Of a stretch of DNA of 61,070 bases, positions 55,983 to 61,070 are shown in pieces. Within the stretch, counting starts at the first letter, position 1. Each line of letters starts with the position of its first letter. Made by a program: the position numbers and the translations under genes. The notes below the pieces were generated by a model that did not search any database, had not been told where the DNA came from, and worked only from the letters and a program-made list of their open reading frames with translations. This stretch comes from an uncultured Lachnospiraceae bacterium (lineage in GTDB: Bacteria > Bacillota > Clostridia > Lachnospirales > Lachnospiraceae). The stretch spans positions 1-61,070 of the forward strand of contig CAOKPU010000009.1 in the NCBI GenBank assembly GCA_948470755.1. Reading direction: 5' to 3'.

Positions 55983-57323
55983 TTATAACGTCATATAACC
56001 ATACCTTTTTCTATATTTAACGAACATAAAGACAGACAAGGCAAATGCCATCAGCTCCGCTGCAGGCGTTGCCAGCCAGATCCCGTTCACTCCAAAAACC
56101 ATCGGAAGCGCAATCATTGTCACCAGCATAAATACAAAAGACCTGGAAAATGCAAGAACCGCCGAAACCATCCCATTGGATAACGCAGTAAACATCCCGC
56201 TTGCAAATATATTAAAACCAATAAACAGCAATGCCGCCGTACAAATCCTGTTCCCGGTTACCGCCAGGCCATACACTGGATGATCCGGACGGGCAAACAC
56301 GGACACCAGCGGCTTTGTCATCATAAGAGAAAGCGCTATTGTAACAAGGCAAATCCCTGCGATCACTTTTATACTGATCCCAATCAGTTTTTTCAGCTTA
56401 TCCCGACTCCCCTCCCCATAATAATAACTTATCATAGGCGCAACCCCATAAGAATACCCTGTATACAGAGAACTTGCAAACATCAGCACATACATAATGA
56501 TCGTGACAGCCGCAACCCCGTCTTCCCCAACATAATACAGCATCGTCCAATTAAACATCATCGTAACGATCCCGGTAACAAGCGCAGTTGCCATCTCTGA
56601 GCATCCATTGGATGCCGCATTCACAAGTACTTTGAAGCGGAACGCCGGTTTTTTAAAATGCAGAAGGCTCTTTTTTTGGCTAAATACAAACAAACCCACA
56701 ACCGCCGTTACGGAATAACCAAGCCCTGTTGCGACCGCCGCGCCGCCGATGCCCATTCCAAACCCGGCGATAAACACATAATCAAGCGCCATATTCAGAA
56801 TACCGCCCGTTATTGAGCAGGCTAAAGAAAGATTCGCCTTTCCGCCGGCAATCATATAGAGAGTAAAATTATTCATCAGAAGGATCGGCACCGTAAATAT
56901 CAGATAACGGCCCAAATATTCCATGCAATATCCTTCTACCTCCTCCGAAAGGCCCATACCGGCAAATATATGATTTATGGCTAAATACCCCGCTGTACAC
57001 ATAATCATCCCTACAACGACATTCACCAGGATCAGGAATGTAAAGTCCTCCTTTGCCTCTTCTTCCTTCTGCTCCCCCATCTTTTTCATAATAACTGCGC
57101 TGCCGCCGGTAGCAAGCATGGTGGAGATCGCCGTCACAAGCTGGATGACCGGGGCCGTCAGGTTGATCGCAGAAAGCGCGTCCGTGCCAATCAAGTTTGA
57201 CACAAACAATCCATCGACCATTGTATAAAAAGACATAAATACCGTCATCGCAATAGTCGGTATGGCAAATTTAAGAATATTTCCAAGCGTTACAGGTTTT
57301 TCATATACATTTGCATTTTCCAT
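55983..57323 (-). CDS. MATE family multidrug exporter
   Basis: Cation-coupled exporter with twelve membrane helices in two similar halves, 446 residues from the ATG at 57323 (GGAGG nine bases upstream). The family patterns SFYTMVDGLFVSNLIGTDAL and TMLATGGSAVI are near the N-terminus. It is divergent from a MerR-family gene with a drug-binding GyrI-like domain, an arrangement in which the regulator induces the pump when it binds a drug. The promoter at 57369-57399 fits. Confidence 0.92.
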   Translation of the reverse strand: MENANVYEKPVTLGNILKFAIPTIAMTVFMSFYTMVDGLFVSNLIGTDALSAINLTAPVIQLVTAISTMLATGGSAVIMKKMGEQKEEEAKEDFTFLILVNVVVGMIMCTAGYLAINHIFAGMGLSEEVEGYCMEYLGRYLIFTVPILLMNNFTLYMIAGGKANLSLACSITGGILNMALDYVFIAGFGMGIGGAAVATGLGYSVTAVVGLFVFSQKKSLLHFKKPAFRFKVLVNAASNGCSEMATALVTGIVTMMFNWTMLYYVGEDGVAAVTIIMYVLMFASSLYTGYSYGVAPMISYYYGEGSRDKLKKLIGISIKVIAGICLVTIALSLMMTKPLVSVFARPDHPVYGLAVTGNRICTAALLFIGFNIFASGMFTALSNGMVSAVLAFSRSFVFMLVTMIALPMVFGVNGIWLATPAAELMAFALSVFMFVKYRKRYGYMTL

Positions 57324-57368
57324 AAAACTTTTCCTCCGTTCACCTTGCATTTTCCCGCTGTGTATGAT

Positions 57369-57399
57369 ATCGTAAACCGTACAGCAACTGCACAGTCAA
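57369..57399 (-). promoter_or_regulatory. MerR-type 19-base-spacer promoter of the MATE gene
   Basis: Minus-strand TTGACT (57394-57399) and TACGAT (57369-57374) are 19 bases apart, the overlong spacing that MerR regulators correct by twisting DNA. The spacer carries GTGCAG-TTG-CTGTAC, an imperfect palindrome at the usual operator position. Confidence 0.75.
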
Positions 57400-57426
57400 G
57401 TATTGATTTCATATTTTGAGACCGCT

Positions 57427-58245
57427 ATGAATAAAAAAGACAAATTTCTCACAATCGGCCAGTTTGCGGCCATGCACGGCATCAACAAGAAAACCCTGAT
57501 GTGGTACGACGAGATCGGGCTATTCAAGCCAATCTCCAGCAACCCGGAAAACGGATACCGTTATTATAGTTATCATCAAAGCCCTGTCTTAGAAACCATC
57601 CTTTTGCTGCGGGAACTGGATGTTTCTATCAATGAAATAAAAGATTTTATGAAGAATCGTTCTGCACAAAGCCTAAAATACCTTCTGGAAGAAAAAACAG
57701 CCGCGCTTGATATGCAGATCACCCATCTGCAGGCGGTCCGCACTCTCCTATGCACACTCAGCCGGAATATGTCTACCCTACTGACTATGGACTTATCCGA
57801 GATCAGCATTGTTGAAAAGGAAGAACGTTGTCTAATCACTGTAGATGTGGATCAGGACACTACCTTTGAACAGGAAGTGGAGTTAATCAGGACCGAAACG
57901 GAAAAATACCATCTCGGCCGTCTTCATAAAGCTTCCTACGGTTCTATGATCCCCGCCGCCAGCCTGTTAAGCGGCAGCTTTAACGATTATTCCAAGCTTT
58001 TTATCGAGATCCCATTTCTTGCTTATCAGCCCGGCCTGCATATTGCCCCCGGTGGAAAATATCTAAAAGCTTTCCATAAAGGGGACTGGGATCAACTGCC
58101 GGAACGATATCAGGAAATCCTTTCCTATGCGGAAAGCCATGGTTTGAAGCTCCATGGGTTTTCATACGAAATGGGCATCAATGAAAATGTCATCGACCGG
58201 ATGGAGGATTACATTGTCCAGATTGAAATTCCCATTTTAGAATAA
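57427..58245 (+). CDS. MerR-family regulator with GyrI-like effector domain
   Basis: 272 residues from the ATG at 57427; the frame opens at a TTG at 57403 without a site. MerR winged helix (FLTIGQFAAMHGINKKTLMW, RYYSYHQSPVLETI), dimerisation coiled coil, and a C-terminal GyrI-like domain as in BmrR, which binds bulky cationic drugs. It faces the MATE gene, and the promoter between them has the 19-base spacing of MerR targets. It probably activates the exporter. Confidence 0.9.
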   Translation: MNKKDKFLTIGQFAAMHGINKKTLMWYDEIGLFKPISSNPENGYRYYSYHQSPVLETILLLRELDVSINEIKDFMKNRSAQSLKYLLEEKTAALDMQITHLQAVRTLLCTLSRNMSTLLTMDLSEISIVEKEERCLITVDVDQDTTFEQEVELIRTETEKYHLGRLHKASYGSMIPAASLLSGSFNDYSKLFIEIPFLAYQPGLHIAPGGKYLKAFHKGDWDQLPERYQEILSYAESHGLKLHGFSYEMGINENVIDRMEDYIVQIEIPILE

Positions 58246-58281
58246 TACCCGCCTCTACAATCCGCCCCCTATAATCCTCCA

Positions 58282-58540
58282 TTAAGAGATCGCTGCATTC
58301 TGCCGCCTGTATGTATCATTATCCTTTTGGCTCAGCTCGCTCTCTACCTGGGATAATCCCTTCTCCAGCTCCTTTCATTTTCCTTCATCTCCGAAAGCTG
58401 CTTTCATCTGCTGTTCCAACTGCTGTATCTCTTCTTTCAGTTTTTTTAAGTTCTCTGTCAATCTTATCCGTATTCGTTGCGCATTTCCGTATTCGTTGCG
58501 CATTTCCCTGTTCTGCCATTTTTTCAAGTTTATCCGTCAT
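58282..58540 (-). pseudogene. Broken coiled-coil gene with 19-base duplication
   Basis: Starting at 58540 the frame reads MTDKLEKMAEQGNAQRIR, then is thrown out of phase by a 19-base tandem duplication at 58469-58506. If one copy is ignored, the frame continues as a charged coiled coil (LKKLKEEIQQLEQQMKAAFG) to a TGA, and beyond that stop the same frame reads KELEKGLSQVESELSQKDND to a final TAA at 58282. It is therefore doubly disrupted. No family recognised. Confidence 0.6.
58469..58506. repeat. 19-base tandem duplication
   Basis: CGTATTCGTTGCGCATTTC occurs twice without gap (58469-58487, 58488-58506). Because 19 is not a multiple of three it shifts the minus-strand frame of the broken gene. 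Confidence 0.95.
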
Positions 58541-58570
58541 AAATATTCCATCATAATCCGGCGGAAACGG

Positions 58571-58615
58571 CAGGCCGCCGCTTATGAGGCGAATCTCCCC
58601 ATAGCGGCGGCTGGG
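58571..58615. terminator. GC-rich hairpin with T-tract
   Basis: GCCGCCGCT (58574-58582) pairs with AGCGGCGGC (58603-58611), followed on the plus strand by GGGTTTTT. It is about 330 bases past the MerR stop, and may belong to a lost element. Confidence 0.5.
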
Positions 58616-58678
58616 TTTTTATGTATATTTTCTGTATCTACCCGCCAATGTTTCCGTACAGACGGTTAGAATAATGCA

Positions 58679-58759
58679 TTATCTCGCCATAATATTCAAC
58701 GCTGCTGCCAGGCCCAGATTGCCGGTCGGTTCATCAGCAAAAATAACTTCCGGGTCATC
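58679..58759 (-). pseudogene. Fragment of ABC transporter ATPase
   Basis: A 26-codon remnant, DDPEVIFADEPTGNLGLAAAL onward, contains the Walker B and D-loop region of MacB/LolD-type ATPases (usually ADEPTGNLD; here Gly replaces the last Asp). It ends at TAA and begins at the stop of the AraC-type gene, so the rest of the gene has been lost or replaced. Confidence 0.7.
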
Positions 58760-59615
58760 GAAGATCCTGCTTTACCGGTATCCAGATCTCCGCATAGTAT
58801 GCGGGGTCATCCGTACCATCTTTATAATGGGCGGCATTGTCGTAATACTCAATATTATAACCTTCACAAATCTCATACCGGCTCGCCGGAAGCCACTCGG
58901 CAAAAATCCTTCGATTGACCTCCTGCAAAGTATGCGGCATAGGGCCCCTGCACGGGAAAACTGCCCATGTATGTGCCGGGATCTCCTGCTCTTCCAACGT
59001 CTTGTGCAAAACAGATTCCGACTGAATATCGTCCGCAATCATATACCTGAATTGATTTCCGGATACTTCTGCATCAAAACAGATTCCGTACATTCCCATA
59101 ACCGGCTTTCCTTCTGCGCAGGTTTCCATTTCATCCCAATACTTCGGAATATCCGCATTTGCCGTCTCATAAGAAAACGTTCTTGAAATACCTTTTACCT
59201 TAAATGCCGGTTTCTCTTCAATCCGGTATTCCATTACAGTCCCACCCTCTAATGACAGCTTAATATGCAGTGGTGCAAAAGACTTCAGCGCCGCACTGTT
59301 TCTGCGCACCTCAGTGGGCGTACTTCCGTGAAACCGTGTGAATGCCCTGGTAAAACTGTCTGCGGAATCATAACCGTATTTCACCGCCAAATCAACGATC
59401 TTAACATTAGAAGATACCAGTTCACTTCCCGCCAGCGACAACCGCCTCATGCGGATATACTCACCCACTGTATATCCGCACAGCATAGAAAACCCTTTTT
59501 GAAAATAAAAGGCGGACACATGCACCTTACGGGCAATCCTTTCAACTGTCAAGTCCCCGGTAATGTTCTCCTCAATATATGCAAGCGCCTCTTCCGTAGC
59601 TTTCATCCAATCCAT
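58755..59615 (-). CDS. AraC-family regulator with GyrI-like domain
   Basis: 286 residues, ATG at 59615 with GGAGG nine bases upstream. N-terminal AraC double helix-turn-helix (LTVERIARKVHVSAFYFQKG, GYDSADSFTRAFTRFHGSTP) followed by a GyrI-like small-molecule-binding domain (about 115-286). Such proteins respond to drugs or metabolites. The gene starts inside the 3' end of the transglutaminase-like gene, so the two are coupled. Its stop abuts the ABC ATPase fragment. Confidence 0.9.
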   Translation of the reverse strand: MDWMKATEEALAYIEENITGDLTVERIARKVHVSAFYFQKGFSMLCGYTVGEYIRMRRLSLAGSELVSSNVKIVDLAVKYGYDSADSFTRAFTRFHGSTPTEVRRNSAALKSFAPLHIKLSLEGGTVMEYRIEEKPAFKVKGISRTFSYETANADIPKYWDEMETCAEGKPVMGMYGICFDAEVSGNQFRYMIADDIQSESVLHKTLEEQEIPAHTWAVFPCRGPMPHTLQEVNRRIFAEWLPASRYEICEGYNIEYYDNAAHYKDGTDDPAYYAEIWIPVKQDLR

Positions 59616-60516
59616 AATCATATGCCTCCACAAGCGGACTGTTCAAAATCCTGAATTTCTTATCCTTCTGCCATAACGCACACAGCTCATCAAAATATCT
59701 GTCAGGTTCCCTCATCCATTCCGCCAGACGGTCTAATTCCTGTAATTCCTCTTCCGCCAGTTGGGCAAGCCTGCCGTCCAGATAAGCGGGCATAAAAGTA
59801 TAAGTCAGTTCATTGTTCATTATTGCATGAAAATCATAGATCAAGTAACGCACCAGCGCCGGAAGGGAGCAGGTTCCCAATCTGTCTGCATACAGATACT
59901 GCCTGCCGTCAGTTTCCCCTCTTCTCACAGCAAGATACGCATCTGCCACCCAGTCAAAACTGTCCGTCGGCATATCGTATTGCGTCAGCACCATTCCGCC
60001 CTCCTCATAAAAACCGTCCGCATCAAAAGTAATCCATCGATCCTCTTTTTCATTATAATACTGATTGATCCAGTGATCCATGCTGATGCCCTCTTTAAAA
60101 TAAGGCGCAAATCCGGCACGGCTTCTTGTCGGGACTCCTTTTGCCTTGAGTATGGCGCTCATGAGCACGGACACATATCTGCATGTTACGACAATCTTAT
60201 GCTCCACTTCCCGCTCCCATACAAAACCACGCCCATCCAGCCGAAATAATTCCGCCGTAAGCGCTGGCGCCGTTAGCAGGATATCGTCCTCACACCGCAT
60301 CCGATACCACGGATACCGGTTCATATCGCCATACAGCAGTGTCGCGTTTGCATTCGTATTTCCTTCCAGCAGCGTTACCCTATGTATTACTTGACTGCAG
60401 ACCAGCCTGCCGAGCACGGTAATGTCATCCGGCAGAGAACGAAAATAATCTTGATATGCTCCTGCATAAGTATATGTCCCCGTCTTCCTGTAATGCTCCA
60501 AAATACGTGCTTCCAT
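59572..60516 (-). CDS. Transglutaminase-like cysteine protein
   Basis: 314 residues from the ATG at 60516 (GAGGAGG upstream). The core has the transglutaminase-type triad: Cys in VTCRYVSVLMSAILKAKGVP, His in SMDHWINQYY and Asp in RWITFDADG. No signal peptide, so it is probably cytoplasmic; relatives act as peptidases or amidases. It overlaps the AraC/GyrI gene at its end and follows an IS remnant closely, so it may have been moved here with its neighbour. Confidence 0.85.
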   Translation of the reverse strand: MEARILEHYRKTGTYTYAGAYQDYFRSLPDDITVLGRLVCSQVIHRVTLLEGNTNANATLLYGDMNRYPWYRMRCEDDILLTAPALTAELFRLDGRGFVWEREVEHKIVVTCRYVSVLMSAILKAKGVPTRSRAGFAPYFKEGISMDHWINQYYNEKEDRWITFDADGFYEEGGMVLTQYDMPTDSFDWVADAYLAVRRGETDGRQYLYADRLGTCSLPALVRYLIYDFHAIMNNELTYTFMPAYLDGRLAQLAEEELQELDRLAEWMREPDRYFDELCALWQKDKKFRILNSPLVEAYDYGLDESYGRGACIY

Positions 60517-60536
60517 AAATGTATCCTCCTCATTCA

Positions 60537-61070
60537 TAGCATTAATTTCATTATATGATTTTCCAATACATTTTTCCCGACCATAAATGCTGTCTTTTGT
60601 CCGGAACCTGCCTTCTGTAATGAATCATGGTATTGCTTACGCTTGATCATCGGGTGCAAACCATTATTAGGAGAACAGACCCTTCGGTTATTCCAATAGC
60701 TGATGAATCATTTCCAGATGGGAGTTTTTAACTGTTCCACTGTCATTGAAGCGGTATCGTAACGTCCATAAAGTAATCCTTCTTTGAATCTTGCCCACAT
60801 GCTTTCGCATCTGGCATTGTCATAGGGATTTCCTTTGCGGCTGCACAGATCCATTACGGAAGCCAGATAGATCCATCCTTCTTTCAGCACATGAATGCAG
60901 GTGATATCCGTATTCCATTTCTGATGAATGACTTCTGCCCCAAAGTCACGTTTCAAGATATTTACCTTATCATTCGGGACGGCTCCATGGTTTGCATGGT
61001 GGTGATATATTTTTATCACTACAGACCTCAGCCCTTGTTCTGCCATATGCCTCTGGACACGCTTTACGCT
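60537..61070 (-). pseudogene. IS3-family (IS150 group) transposase remnant
   Basis: OrfB-type DDE transposase that runs off the window end (upstream codons read SVKRVQRHMAEQGLRSVV). The first Asp is in WNTDITCIHVLKEGWIYLAS and the Glu region in GNPYDNARCESMWARFKEG, but MDLCSRK is joined directly to GNPYDNA. About 60 residues normally between these, with the second catalytic Asp, are missing. A TGA interrupts the frame after LKTPIWK, and FISYWNNRRVCSPNNGLHP follows in the same frame. It is inactive. Confidence 0.85.

Noticed and set aside
58674-59186. Plus-strand frame across the AraC/GyrI gene
   Set aside because: It is antisense to a well-supported regulator; only the minus-strand ABC ATPase motif at its start is meaningful.
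1-61070. CRISPR array, tRNA or rRNA genes
   Set aside because: No regularly spaced repeats and no cloverleaf or conserved rRNA segments were noticed in the gene-free regions; the repeats found are single or double copies.

Overview
The window looks like chromosome from a Firmicute of the class Clostridia, most likely family Lachnospiraceae. Nearly every gene has an AGGAGG-like ribosome binding site, promoters are of the sigma-A type, the order rho - rpmE - DUF1385 - prmC - prfA is typical of clostridia, and several families (DUF5722, DUF4364, DUF4250, DUF1576, YesM/YesN) are characteristic of this group. This placement rests on recognition of families, not on a database search. Many starts were moved inward from the longest reading frame because the ribosome binding site decides them.

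Layout. 1-6800: a sugar ABC importer (two permeases, binding lipoprotein) with its YesM/YesN two-component system, all on the minus strand. 6838-6952: a 115-base near-perfect hairpin. 7041-12266: the housekeeping run rho, rpmE, DUF1385, prmC, prfA (minus). 12817-15501: malic enzyme, a TIGR01212-type radical SAM protein and DUF4364 (plus). 15498-23627: a minus-strand run of DUF5722, rarA, a polysaccharide deacetylase, a small unknown protein, DUF1576, a V4R protein, a ferredoxin-ASKHA protein and DUF4250. 23772-28850: clpB, divergent from blaI-blaR1, with a clear BlaI-type operator but no beta-lactamase gene in view.

29086-47787 is dominated by signalling. It holds a lone chemoreceptor; a GHKL kinase/LytTR regulator pair with a small lipoprotein; and a probable ten-kilobase operon (44393 down to 34331) of response regulator-HD-GYP, PAS histidine kinase, response regulator with a degenerate HD-GYP domain, CheR, CheB, CheY-like, CheA, CheW and a chemoreceptor. 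No flagellar gene is present. Divergent from this operon is a second one (44894-49627) in which a binding lipoprotein, a chemoreceptor, a KdpD-like kinase and a KdpE-like regulator are joined. It is preceded by a structured leader that could be an undescribed RNA switch. I consider these two operons together, and the leader, the most interesting part of the window.

49780-55668 is metal homeostasis: CopA with a fused CopZ that keeps its own start signals, CsoR, a Zn/Cd-type ATPase with a separate metal-binding protein, and a CadC/SmtB-like ArsR regulator. CsoR and ArsR each have a visible operator. 55983-58245 is a MATE exporter divergent from a MerR regulator, with a 19-base-spacer promoter. 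58246-61070 is a decayed margin: a broken coiled-coil gene with a 19-base duplication, an ABC ATPase fragment, an AraC/GyrI regulator, a transglutaminase-like protein and an IS3-family transposase remnant running off the window end.

Three families of dispersed, hairpin-rich intergenic repeats link distant parts of the window: 6838/49690/55867, 12527/30901 and 31385/44565. No tRNA, rRNA or CRISPR array was seen.
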